The notes under the pieces are model-generated. The model did no database searches and was not told the origin of the DNA. It worked only from the letters and a program-made list of their open reading frames with translations. 64,000 bases of DNA, from positions 3,085,964-3,149,963 of the forward strand of contig CP051244.1 in NCBI GenBank assembly GCA_017795045.1, read 5' to 3'. This document shows positions 45,387 through 53,886 of this stretch, in pieces. The DNA comes from Allomuricauda sp. (GTDB lineage Bacteria > Bacteroidota > Bacteroidia > Flavobacteriales > Flavobacteriaceae). The first letter of the stretch is position 1, and every line of letters begins with the position of its first letter. A program made the position numbers and the translations under genes.

Positions 45387-46196
45387 TTATTGGGGCCAAT
45401 CAATGGTGTTCCAAGGACTATTGGGGTTTTCTATAACTTGTTGATAGATATGGTACACCTCTTCTTTGTAATCGTTATAACTCTCCCTCATATCCAGGGC
45501 GAAACCCAGTGCAAAGCTTTTTCCGAACTCTTCCCAGGATGAAAAATGCCGCAATGCCAGTTCTTTGGCAAAATTGATGACCTTCCAAGCGTCCTTTTCA
45601 GAAATCAGATTGCCGGTATAAGCCTTTCTGGCCTGTCCCACCAAGATGGCAGCATCATAGCCGGCAACTCCCAGTTCCAATTCGGAATCGAACGTTAAAA
45701 TTCCTTTTTGCTTCAATATGTCCAAGACTTCCCCATTGCGCAACAACTTAAAATAGCGGTAGGCACGCTCATTATGTCCAAACTTTTCGTCCATGAGCTC
45801 CTCCCATTGCCCTTCCGGCACGTTTTGAACCATTTGGTAAATGAAATCAAAATACCAGCGACGTCCATCTTTCATAAAATACTCCGTCAACTCCCAATAA
45901 CTGTCAGGGGTGTTTATTCCCCAACCTTCCAAATAGGGCTGTATCTTCTTTGCATTTAGAAATGACAACGTGTTGGAATCGGCCTTCCACCATTCTGAAA
46001 TGGGTGTGTAAAATGATAGGGCAAATAGCTGTTCTTTGTCCAAGTTGCTATCCGAGGATTTCCTGAATTTGGCTTCGGACAAATCAGGGGCATCATATTC
46101 TTTTTTTCCGATTTTAAAATAGCGATAGGCATATGAGGCAATGGCCAAGATCAGTATTACGTAGCTGTACCAAGGCAGGTTTTCAAACATTTGCAT
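45387..46196 (-). CDS. DUF1266 domain membrane protein
   Basis: A 269-residue protein. One N-terminal transmembrane helix (WYSYVILILAIASYAYRYF), then a soluble region ending in a DUF1266-type domain, recognised from VAGYDAAILVGQARKAYTGNLISEKDAWKVINFAKELALRHFSSWEEFGKSFALGFALD. Family members such as E. coli YbeR/YbeU have no known function. Tightly packed between lemA (3 bp) and the DUF3137 gene (2 bp). Confidence 0.85.
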   Translation of the reverse strand: MQMFENLPWYSYVILILAIASYAYRYFKIGKKEYDAPDLSEAKFRKSSDSNLDKEQLFALSFYTPISEWWKADSNTLSFLNAKKIQPYLEGWGINTPDSYWELTEYFMKDGRRWYFDFIYQMVQNVPEGQWEELMDEKFGHNERAYRYFKLLRNGEVLDILKQKGILTFDSELELGVAGYDAAILVGQARKAYTGNLISEKDAWKVINFAKELALRHFSSWEEFGKSFALGFALDMRESYNDYKEEVYHIYQQVIENPNSPWNTIDWPQ

Positions 46197-46199
46197 GAT

Positions 46200-46766
46200 T
46201 TATGGGTTTAATAATTGGTTGATATCTATTTCTTTTTGTTCCGCTTTGGGGATTTCCAACAATACGGCTGCCTTGTCCTTTCTTAGTTGGGCCACCAGGC
46301 TTACCGGAAACATTTGAATCTTATTGTTGTAGATGGTCACGGCCGCATTATAGGCTCTTCGTGCTGCCGAGATATGGTCCTCGATATCGGTAAGCTTATA
46401 TTGAAGGTCCAAGAACTGGGTGTCGGCCTTCAGCCCGGGATAATTTTCCACGTTTAGGTCAAGGCCTCCCATGATCTTCGTTAATTCATTGGAAGCCTCA
46501 ATCTTTTCTTTGGGCGCTGTCGCTCCGCTTACTTGGCTGCGAAGCTGGGTCACTTTTAGCAGTACTTCCTTTTCATGTGCCATATATTTATTGAGCATGG
46601 CCACAAGGTTCGGGATTAAATCGAACCGCTTTTTTAGATAGATTTCAATACTTCCAAAGGCTTGTGCCACTTGATTTTTCTTGGCGATGATTTGGTTGTT
46701 GGCGATAATGGCAATACTGCCAATAAGCACCAAAACGGAGCTAATGATTATAATTTTCATATCCAT
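46200..46766 (-). CDS. lemA: LemA family protein
   Basis: A 188-residue LemA protein: one N-terminal transmembrane helix (IIIISSVLVLIGSIAIIA) and the helical-bundle signature NQIIAKKNQVAQAFGSIEIYLKKRFDLIPNLV, VENYPGLKADTQFLDLQYKLTDIEDHISAARRAYNAAVTIYNN. LemA proteins are anchored in the membrane with a periplasmic or cytoplasmic coiled bundle; no general function is established. The ATG at 46766 is used, 2 bp after the upstream lipoprotein gene, because the longer frame reads into that gene. Confidence 0.95.
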   Translation of the reverse strand: MDMKIIIISSVLVLIGSIAIIANNQIIAKKNQVAQAFGSIEIYLKKRFDLIPNLVAMLNKYMAHEKEVLLKVTQLRSQVSGATAPKEKIEASNELTKIMGGLDLNVENYPGLKADTQFLDLQYKLTDIEDHISAARRAYNAAVTIYNNKIQMFPVSLVAQLRKDKAAVLLEIPKAEQKEIDINQLLNP

Positions 46767-46768
46767 AT

Positions 46769-48067
46769 TTATTCGCTTTTGTATTCCTCCCCATTGAATT
46801 TTAACCTCGAGGTTTTGGTTGAAGTCGTTTCTTTTGAGATGCACTCCCCGCTTTCATCCTCTTCGTTTATGGTCTCGGTAATCTTGCTTTTCACCAAAAA
46901 ATCAAACCAACCGTTGGTCTGCTCCTCGGATAGGATCAACAATTTTTCAGTGCGTTGAAATTCCCCCGTACAATCGGTATCCCATTCACCACCATACTCC
47001 ATGACACTATAGTTGTTCAGGACTTTTTGCAGGGATTGTCCCGATTCCACAAAAAGTGACAGGGTTTCATTCTCATGTGGATTGGCGTGGGACATCCCAT
47101 AATAATACACCCGTATGCCAAAGGCCCTATTATTTTCAGTGACATGGTAGGCGGCTGTATCGATTTTTATTTCCTTAAGTGTAATGGCATCAGAAACCCA
47201 TTGGTTGGTTTTGGCACTTTCGAAGAACCTATGTGTTATTTCCCCCGTATGGTCATTGGCCATCACGATATGGCTGTTGAGCTCAAAATAGTGCTCTTCC
47301 TCATCAACGATTTCGGGAATGACCACAATCTTATCACCTGGGTATTGGGGCATGGCCTTAGAGGTAACCAAATCCATTTTAACGGCCAATGGGTGAAGTT
47401 GAAGTTCATCTAAAATGGACAAAACCAAAGTGTACTCCGCAAGGGTGTTACTTAATGTTCTAGAGTCCATTTCTTCTATTATTCCATCTCCATGGATGCT
47501 GTATTCCTTTTGCTCAATCTCCTTTTTTTCGGCCCAAAAAATATGGTGCACCGTTATTTTATTCCCACTTATCCTGGATTCCACTCTGGACATGCTTTCA
47601 GCAATTTCATCATAGGCCACCAATTGATGGTCAATGATGTTACCTTCCAAATCATAGTTGATCAATGTGGATTCCATTTCGTGATCACCTTTTCTGTAGG
47701 TCACTACCACCGTATGAAAGTTTGGCGACAATTCCAGTCTGTAAGAGTCCATTGCCCGATAATTGGAACCTTCATCATGGAAATCGGGATAAATTCCTTC
47801 TATGCCCAAGGCCTGGGCATCAATCTCGCTTATATCGTCTTCATCAATAAAACGGTCAAAATTCGTTGTATCGATTTGAGGTACTTGTTTGACCTTTATC
47901 AAGGCCATTGCCTCTTCAGAACCAAGGGTTGTTTCCCCATGGTCGACTACGGGTTCCAAATGGACTACACTTTCTTCCTGTTCGACAAGCTCCGGCTCCT
48001 TTTTTTCTTTTGGCTTTTGGTTACAAGAAATCAATAAAGCCACCCATACAGCATATACTATTTTCAT
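46769..48067 (-). CDS. lipoprotein of unknown function
   Basis: A 432-residue lipoprotein: MKIVYAVWVALLISC with Cys about residue 15, then an acidic low-complexity linker (QKPKEKKEPELVEQEESVVHLEP) and a long beta-rich body (SYRLELSPNFHTVVVTYRKGDHEMESTLINYD, TVHHIFWAEKKEIEQKEYSIHGDG). No family recognised. The ATG at 48067 gives the signal; an in-frame start far upstream would lie inside the previous gene. Spaced 5 bp and 2 bp from its neighbours. Confidence 0.8.
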   Translation of the reverse strand: MKIVYAVWVALLISCNQKPKEKKEPELVEQEESVVHLEPVVDHGETTLGSEEAMALIKVKQVPQIDTTNFDRFIDEDDISEIDAQALGIEGIYPDFHDEGSNYRAMDSYRLELSPNFHTVVVTYRKGDHEMESTLINYDLEGNIIDHQLVAYDEIAESMSRVESRISGNKITVHHIFWAEKKEIEQKEYSIHGDGIIEEMDSRTLSNTLAEYTLVLSILDELQLHPLAVKMDLVTSKAMPQYPGDKIVVIPEIVDEEEHYFELNSHIVMANDHTGEITHRFFESAKTNQWVSDAITLKEIKIDTAAYHVTENNRAFGIRVYYYGMSHANPHENETLSLFVESGQSLQKVLNNYSVMEYGGEWDTDCTGEFQRTEKLLILSEEQTNGWFDFLVKSKITETINEEDESGECISKETTSTKTSRLKFNGEEYKSE

Positions 48068-48072
48068 TACTT

Positions 48073-48441
48073 TTAAATTAAGTCCATGGTTTTTTCCAAC
48101 AGATAGTGCAACGTGGCCACAAATACCATTATAAGCAGTAAGGCCACCGTCTGAACTACAAATTTGTTTTTGCTCGAAGCCCATTTTTTGTTTATCAGGA
48201 AGACGCTAAAAAGAATAAATAAAATGGCCACAATACTCCCTATGGTCAACCCTACACGAACGAGCCCGAAGAAGTACACTTTACCAAAGAAAAAATTCCA
48301 AATGTTTGTGGGTTCCGGTGGCGGGCCCAGCACAACATACATATAGCCCATACCAAGAAGCAGGGCAGCCATGGTCCATAGCGTATATTCCAAGATGGTT
48401 TTGGTCCACTTTTGCCGTGATATGTTGGCTTCCTTGTTCAT
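48073..48441 (-). CDS. small three-helix membrane protein
   Basis: A 122-residue protein with three predicted transmembrane helices (LEYTLWTMAALLLGMGYMYVVL, LVRVGLTIGSIVAILFILFSVFLI, FVVQTVALLLIMVFVATLHYLL) and a short cytosolic N-terminus. No family recognised. Starts 4 bp inside the upstream gene, showing coupled translation. Confidence 0.75.
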   Translation of the reverse strand: MNKEANISRQKWTKTILEYTLWTMAALLLGMGYMYVVLGPPPEPTNIWNFFFGKVYFFGLVRVGLTIGSIVAILFILFSVFLINKKWASSKNKFVVQTVALLLIMVFVATLHYLLEKTMDLI

Positions 48442-49061
48442 TGTTCTGGCAGATCATTGGGTTGGATAGCAACCATATTCCACAAAATCTCAGTTTTGGA
48501 TACTTCTCCATTGTTGTAATAACTCAGTTCACCACAATAGAAATCAGAATTATTTTCACAGGGATTCCATTGGAACCGGGCCAACCGATACGCGGCGTAC
48601 ATGGACAATTCCTCCACGACAAAACCACTTGGATCTTCTTCATTTTCCAAAAAATAGGCCGTTCCCGCATCAGCAAATAGGTTGATGCCCCAGCTCTTGC
48701 TGTATTGATAAAAACGCAAGGAATAATTCGAAGCAGCTTTTAAGGTGGAGGGTCTTGTTGTATCTCCATTATTTTTATTCGCCTGTTCAATTACAAACTC
48801 CTTTATGGCGGTATTCAGCTCCTTCTTGTCCTTCACCGGGTTTTTGACCAAGTATAGGTCGGGATATACCTTGGATTGAATGAAATGCATTTTTTTAAAG
48901 AAGACATTGTTGATACCCATGATCAGGAGTACTAAACCACACAATGAAAGGCTTACCATGGCATGCCCCTTACTTTTGAACATAAACCGGAGTAATTTGT
49001 AGCCAAGAAAAATCAGGGCAACCAATAAAAGAACCAACAGGGCGGTAATCAGTATCTCCAT
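48438..49061 (-). CDS. membrane protein of unknown function
   Basis: A 207-residue protein with two N-terminal transmembrane helices (ILITALLVLLLVALIFLGYKL and MVSLSLCGLVLLIMGINNVFF) and a soluble C-terminal domain (SWGINLFADAGTAYFLENEEDPSGF, YAAYRLARFQWNPC). Not recognised. Overlaps the next gene by 4 bp and follows the previous one by 38 bp, within the LemA operon. Confidence 0.75.
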   Translation of the reverse strand: MEILITALLVLLLVALIFLGYKLLRFMFKSKGHAMVSLSLCGLVLLIMGINNVFFKKMHFIQSKVYPDLYLVKNPVKDKKELNTAIKEFVIEQANKNNGDTTRPSTLKAASNYSLRFYQYSKSWGINLFADAGTAYFLENEEDPSGFVVEELSMYAAYRLARFQWNPCENNSDFYCGELSYYNNGEVSKTEILWNMVAIQPNDLPEQ

Positions 49062-49099
49062 TTTTCAAAGTTCATGGTTACACAATACAGGGGTAAAAA

Positions 49100-49876
49100 C
49101 TATTGACCATCGTAATACTTTTTGATTTCACTTAGGATTGCATGAATGATCTTGTCATTTTTTTCTATCTCCCTTCTTTTCCAAAAGGTGTACTTCCAAT
49201 ATTGCCCGTGTAGATTTTGCGAATCCGCCTTAAAATAAATGTCCTCAAAAAAGACCTCTTTGTTAGACTGATCAGCAATTTCTTTGTAGGCAGATAGGCA
49301 TTCATCAACTTGTTTTTGAAAGACTTTTTGGTACAGATTCTTGGGAACATTTTTTAACAAACTGGCCTTGTGCCGATCAAATGCCTGTTGCAAATTGCTA
49401 GGATTTCGATACCTGTTCAGAAAACCAAGGGTAAGGGTATTCGCCAACGAGTTGCTTTTGGCAAATAACTTTTCCAAATAGGTATGGTCCAAGGAAAGGT
49501 TATCATAATCTATACTAGCACCGATCATGGCATTTATAAAACCCTGTTCCCCAAAATCATCCACCACTACGTCCAATATCGTATTCAAGCATGGGGCATC
49601 AAGTTCACCGATGGCCTGAAAACGTTTCATACAAGGGTTGATGATGGCATACTCGGGTTTGCTCAAATCAATGGTCTGATAGATGACCGTGTTGCCGTAA
49701 ATTAATTCTTCCTTGGCAGATTCGTCCGCGATCATCTCATTTTCAAGAAGGACCTCATTTAAATGCTCATCTTCCTGTACCCGTTCCATCAACTTGAGTG
49801 ACTCAAGTGAAAAATAATAGGCCACTCCCACCAAGCCAAGGCCCACAATAACCAAAATGACAACTGCTTTCTTCAT
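49100..49876 (-). CDS. single-pass membrane protein, paralogous C-terminus with upstream gene
   Basis: A 258-residue protein with one N-terminal transmembrane helix (VVILVIVGLGLVGVAYYF) and a helical soluble part. The last 35 residues (KYTFWKRREIEKND, then IHAILSEIKKYYDGQ) align with the last 35 of the gene upstream (PFSFWDRRFAENNA, then VYAILKEIQDHYKD), suggesting a shared fold and common origin. Function unknown. Starts 1 bp after the upstream gene. Confidence 0.75.
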   Translation of the reverse strand: MKKAVVILVIVGLGLVGVAYYFSLESLKLMERVQEDEHLNEVLLENEMIADESAKEELIYGNTVIYQTIDLSKPEYAIINPCMKRFQAIGELDAPCLNTILDVVVDDFGEQGFINAMIGASIDYDNLSLDHTYLEKLFAKSNSLANTLTLGFLNRYRNPSNLQQAFDRHKASLLKNVPKNLYQKVFQKQVDECLSAYKEIADQSNKEVFFEDIYFKADSQNLHGQYWKYTFWKRREIEKNDKIIHAILSEIKKYYDGQ

Positions 49877-49877
49877 T

Positions 49878-50837
49878 TCAATCTTTATAATGATCTTGGA
49901 TTTCCTTTAAAATAGCATAGACCTCAGAGGCATTGTTTTCCGCAAAACGACGGTCCCAAAAGCTAAAGGGCCATGAATATTCGAAAGAACTGGTATACTC
50001 CACTGATGGAAAATCCAAGAAAACCTCATCCGAGATATCGTACATCCCATAAAACTCTTCATAGTTCAGAGACGTAGTAATGGTGTCGTGTATTTCTATG
50101 AGATCATCCACCACCTGTTTGCACAGCTCGTCGTATTTGCTTTTGCTGAAAAATGTATAGACGTAGGACTTATTACTTTTCCATAAATCGGTGATGTTTT
50201 CTCCAGACCGATCGGCCGTCTTTACTTTTTGGGAAATGTAAAGCAATTGGCAAGTACGTTCAAAAAAGGAATAGTTTCCTGCATCGCCCAGATCGCCATA
50301 ATCCTCTTCCAGATCGGGATACTCATAAACGGCAGGCACAATGTACAACGCATTATAGTTTGGCCTTTGGTACGTTTTGGTATTCCCATTGTATTCAAAT
50401 GCGACATTGAAGATGGTATTCCAGTAGGTTTCACCGTATTCTTCATTTTCCATCTGGCGTATTATCTCATCCCTTATGGTATTTTGATACGAAAACCGGT
50501 CCCTATCGTTCAGTCCTATTTCCAATAAGAAAACTTCGTAGCCGCTCAACGAATTTCGATAGTCTTGGAAATACTTAAAGCCAGCATATTTGTTTTCAGG
50601 CGGAAGGTCCTCTTCAACAATCCCCACAACACTTTGCCCGTGGATGCCATACCTTTCCACTCTTTTTTGATAGGCCGTATACTCCATGTACGCATAAAAA
50701 GATGCCCCTGCCACGAAAAATCCAGTCAATAAAAGTAAGGTCGCCAAAATGGCCTTCCTTTTTGATTTTATCAAAAGAACCACTAACAGAACACAAAAGA
50801 TGGCCGATGCCAAAACTATTTTCAAGGCAAATGTCAT
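49878..50837 (-). CDS. two-helix membrane protein, first gene of the LemA operon
   Basis: A 319-residue protein with two N-terminal transmembrane helices (LKIVLASAIFCVLLVVLLI and ILATLLLLTGFFVAGASFYAYM) and a large acidic soluble domain. Its C-terminal FWDRRFAENNASEVYAILKEIQDHY resembles that of the next gene. No family recognised. It appears to be the first gene of the operon; its ATG overlaps the stop of a doubtful 65-codon frame (50834-51031). Confidence 0.75.
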   Translation of the reverse strand: MTFALKIVLASAIFCVLLVVLLIKSKRKAILATLLLLTGFFVAGASFYAYMEYTAYQKRVERYGIHGQSVVGIVEEDLPPENKYAGFKYFQDYRNSLSGYEVFLLEIGLNDRDRFSYQNTIRDEIIRQMENEEYGETYWNTIFNVAFEYNGNTKTYQRPNYNALYIVPAVYEYPDLEEDYGDLGDAGNYSFFERTCQLLYISQKVKTADRSGENITDLWKSNKSYVYTFFSKSKYDELCKQVVDDLIEIHDTITTSLNYEEFYGMYDISDEVFLDFPSVEYTSSFEYSWPFSFWDRRFAENNASEVYAILKEIQDHYKD

Positions 50838-51031
50838 TCTCCTATTTGTTTCTTCAATCTTGTACCGCCGTAAGGATATGCTTTACGTTTTCCATTTACC
50901 GAACCAGATTGTCCAACCCCTCTACTTATAAGGCCAGTTGCATGATGTTTCCAATATTTCAACGGTCTATTGGCTATATTATTCAGGTAAATAGGAGACC
51001 ACCCTATGGTTTCGCATAGGGTGGTCTCCAT
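50834..51031 (-). CDS. doubtful small ORF upstream of the LemA operon
   Basis: A 65-codon frame whose TGA overlaps the next ATG as ATGA. Its second half (HHATGLISRGVGQSGSVNGK, then RKAYPYGGTRLKKQIGE) looks more protein-like than random, but the first 12 codons are the hairpin terminator of the cadherin-repeat gene. It may be a truncated remnant or a coincidence. Confidence 0.2.
   Translation of the reverse strand: METTLCETIGWSPIYLNNIANRPLKYWKHHATGLISRGVGQSGSVNGKRKAYPYGGTRLKKQIGE
50994..51029 (-). terminator. 15 bp perfect hairpin after the cadherin-repeat lipoprotein gene
   Basis: GGAGACCACCCTATG (50994-51008) pairs perfectly with CATAGGGTGGTCTCC (51015-51029) around a 6-base loop. It lies about 50 bp downstream of the stop at 51078. 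The tract after it on the reverse strand (CTATTTACC) is only partly T-rich. Confidence 0.75.
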
Positions 51032-51077
51032 TGGCTTTCTATTGATAACGTCTTAGGACAAACATCCTTTTTTGAGT

Positions 51078-52790
51078 CTAAAAGTCTGTCCAAGCACGCA
51101 CTGCCCTAACTCTAAAAAATGCACCAGCTCCTTTATTTAGTCCTGCATCACTTCCATTAGAGAAATATTTACACCACGCCGTATTGGTATTTGATTCAGT
51201 TGAACTCCAATACCTAGTGGAAGAGTCAACTACGAATTCCGTACCTCCATTTGCTACGGCAATGGCATTTATGGTAGTTCTATACACGTACATTTGGTTT
51301 AGTTCGGACCTACTTGGTAAAAACCAATCGGAATACCCTTCAATGGTTGCATTGGCAGCAATGTCGGCAGCTATTCCTGCAGTTGTGCAACCCGCAAGTA
51401 TGGCGGAAGTATTTGCCTCACCTGTGCCTATGGCCGTTCCAGTACCGGATATCAATGTTCCTTGACACCCCCAACTTACATTAGATCCTTGATCCTCGAT
51501 GGCACAAACCAAACCTGCACTATCATTACTTGTGGGATCTATCCAAAAAATAATCCCCCCATACTTAAACTCCCCAATTTCATTAACATCGTTGAGGGCA
51601 ACAAAGGCGTTCGCAGATACCGAATAGGTGCCATTATCTACCGAGATGGTCGCCAACATATTAGGGTTGGTCTCAAAATCGAACAAGGTTTCATCGGCAA
51701 CCGAAAGCTCTCCCGTGTTTTGGTCTATGCTAAAGGCCCCTGCTGGATTTTGAAATGTGATGGTGTAAGTTAAACTTGAACTAGCTGATGCCTGTATAGT
51801 TCCGATACTATCCCCATTCGTTGGATTTTCATCCAAGGTAAAGTTGGCTTCTTGAACCGTAATTTCATCCACATCATTGAGATTCACGGTCACGGTTGCC
51901 GGATTTTCCACATCATCCGCGGTAACCGTTGCAGTGATGATGGGATTGGTTTCAAAATCGAACAAATTGGGATCAACCACGGTCAGTTCTCCCGAATTGG
52001 CATCAATGTTCATTGCCCCAGCCGGTGTTTGTGATGTTATGCTAAAATTGGTTGCGGTACCCCCTGAGGTCTGAAGCGTACCAATACTTTGACCATCGGT
52101 CGGGTTTTCATCAATTGCAACAGTAAAGTCTTGAATCGTTACTTCAAAGACATTATCCAGGTTTACCGTGACCGTTACAGGGTTTTGGGCATCCGCCAAG
52201 GAAACCGTTGCGGTCAAGGTTGGATTTGATTCGTAATCGAACAATGAGGCGTCCGCCACGGTGACTTCCCCCGTCCCGGAATCAATGTCCATGGCCCCTG
52301 CTGGCGACTGTGATGTTATGGTGAAGCCCGGAGCACTTCCAGTGGCCTGTACAGTGCCTATGGTTTGGCCATCAACAGGATTTTCATCCAAGGTCACTTC
52401 CAGGTTCTGGGCAGAGGTTTCACTTACATTGTTCAAGTTTACCGTAATGGTTGCCGCATTTTCCGCATTCTCGGCGGAAATGGTTGCAGAAATGGTTGGG
52501 TTGGTTTCAAAATCAAACAACGATGCATCTGCTACGGTAAGTTCACCCGAGCTTGGATCAATGTTCAGGGCACCCGATGGCGTTTGGGAAGTTATGCTGA
52601 AGACCAGTGCGCCACCTCCATCGGTCTGTACCGTGCCAACCACCTGTCCCGCTGTGGGATTTTCATCGATGCTCACTTGTAAATCCTGTAGGTTGACCAC
52701 GCTGCTTGCATCATCGTCATTGTTACACCCAAATACGGTAAGCAATGCTACCAATACCAATACGTTGATCGTTTTAAGTTTTTTGTTCAT
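51078..52790 (-). CDS. lipoprotein with four cadherin-like repeats and a DUF1566 domain
   Basis: A 570-residue surface lipoprotein: signal VLVALLTVFGC with NNDDDASS linker; four cadherin-like repeats of about 90 residues, each with a DENPTxGQxxGTxQ start, GAxNIDxxSGELTVADxxLFDFETNP core and TVNLNxVxE end (about residues 33-400); and a C-terminal DUF1566/Lcl-type domain (GGIIFWIDPTSNDSAG, GYSDWFLPSRSELNQMY, RYWSSTES, FRVRAVRAW). Likely calcium-binding adhesin or glycan binder. Internal repeats are visible at DNA level with a period near 270 bp. Confidence 0.9.
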   Translation of the reverse strand: MNKKLKTINVLVLVALLTVFGCNNDDDASSVVNLQDLQVSIDENPTAGQVVGTVQTDGGGALVFSITSQTPSGALNIDPSSGELTVADASLFDFETNPTISATISAENAENAATITVNLNNVSETSAQNLEVTLDENPVDGQTIGTVQATGSAPGFTITSQSPAGAMDIDSGTGEVTVADASLFDYESNPTLTATVSLADAQNPVTVTVNLDNVFEVTIQDFTVAIDENPTDGQSIGTLQTSGGTATNFSITSQTPAGAMNIDANSGELTVVDPNLFDFETNPIITATVTADDVENPATVTVNLNDVDEITVQEANFTLDENPTNGDSIGTIQASASSSLTYTITFQNPAGAFSIDQNTGELSVADETLFDFETNPNMLATISVDNGTYSVSANAFVALNDVNEIGEFKYGGIIFWIDPTSNDSAGLVCAIEDQGSNVSWGCQGTLISGTGTAIGTGEANTSAILAGCTTAGIAADIAANATIEGYSDWFLPSRSELNQMYVYRTTINAIAVANGGTEFVVDSSTRYWSSTESNTNTAWCKYFSNGSDAGLNKGAGAFFRVRAVRAWTDF

Positions 52791-53148
52791 GATTATAGGT
52801 TTGATGTTTATTATATTAAGCTCTTTAATGATTCCATAATTGACAAGCCTTTTGGAATACCACTGGAAATGCCCAAGATGGTCAGGGCAAGTTGTTATTG
52901 GGATGTCTCCAAAATGATTGTTTTAGCACCATTTCCGGCTTAAGATATCCGAAGGGAAAAAGGTATTTCCGTTAGGCTATTTAGAGTAAGAAATGGTTTT
53001 CGCAGCTTAAAGGTCCACCAATGTGATTTCTTGGGGAATAGCGAATGTATATCCGAGGACTCCCAATACATATCTGCAAGGTTTCCGCATGAATATGTTT
53101 TGGGAAATGTTGTAAATATCCTGTAATCAGGTCTTGGAAGGTAAAAAC
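52791..53148. other. gap between cadherin-repeat gene and response regulator
   Basis: A 358 bp stretch holding the unseen promoter of the cadherin-repeat gene and the 3' end of the regulator transcript. I found no TAnnTTTG box in the right place, no strong hairpin and no plausible gene. Confidence 0.4.
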
Positions 53149-53886
53149 TTATTGATGGTTGTAATTGAGAAAAGAGGTTAGAAAGGCCTCTTTCTTTCGG
53201 GTGGAAACTGGGATTCTTTTTCCATTTTTTAAATAGATGATACCCGATTTATCATATTTGTCAATAAATTTCAAGTTCACCATGAACGACTGGTGAGGTC
53301 TTGTAAAACTTACTTTTTCAAGTTGTTGCTCATATTCCTTTATAGGTTTTGAGGCCACATATTTTTTTCCATTTTCCAGATGGAACGTAGTATAGCCCTT
53401 GTCCGATTCGCAGTACAGTAGTTCTTGCAAATTTATTACCTGAAAGCTATCACTCAACGACAGCACCAAGGTGAAGTCGTTTTTGTGCCAAACTTGTTTT
53501 ACCGTGTTTATCTGTTTCTTTTGTTCGGCCACAGGCAAGCTTTTGACCTTTTCCAAGGCCAATTGCAGTTCTTCAACATCCACAGGTTTCAACAAATAGT
53601 CAACGGCTCCGATCTTTAGCGCCCTTAAGGCATATTCTTCATATGCTGTAATGAAGATTACCTTAAAATCCAAATGTTCGGTCTGGTCCAAAAAATCAAA
53701 ACCGGTACCATCACTAAGGTTGATGTCCAAAAAGACCAGGTTCGGCTTACAGGCATTGGTTACCACCACCGCTTCTTTAACGGATCCACATTCGCCTATG
53801 ACCTCAACGTCGGTGTCAATGGATTTCAACAAGTTGAGCAGTCCTTTTCTAATATATTCTTTGTCTTCTACCAACAGTGCTTTCAT
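53149..53886 (-). CDS. LytTR-family response regulator
   Basis: A 245-residue regulator: receiver domain (phospho-acceptor D54 in VFLDINLSDGTGFDF, FITAYEEYALRALKIGAVDYLLKPVD) and a C-terminal LytTR DNA-binding domain (LLYCESDKGYTTFHLENGKKYVASKPIKEYEQQL, FTRPHQSFMVNLKFIDKYD). Its start overlaps the histidine-kinase stop by 4 bp (ATGA), so the pair is translationally coupled. Target genes unknown; the cadherin-repeat lipoprotein downstream is a candidate. Confidence 0.95.
   Translation of the reverse strand: MKALLVEDKEYIRKGLLNLLKSIDTDVEVIGECGSVKEAVVVTNACKPNLVFLDINLSDGTGFDFLDQTEHLDFKVIFITAYEEYALRALKIGAVDYLLKPVDVEELQLALEKVKSLPVAEQKKQINTVKQVWHKNDFTLVLSLSDSFQVINLQELLYCESDKGYTTFHLENGKKYVASKPIKEYEQQLEKVSFTRPHQSFMVNLKFIDKYDKSGIIYLKNGKRIPVSTRKKEAFLTSFLNYNHQ

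Noticed and set aside
51600..52700. Tandem array read as CRISPR or satellite repeats
   Set aside because: Period of about 270 bp stays in frame and encodes cadherin-like domains; there are no short palindromic repeats with unique spacers.
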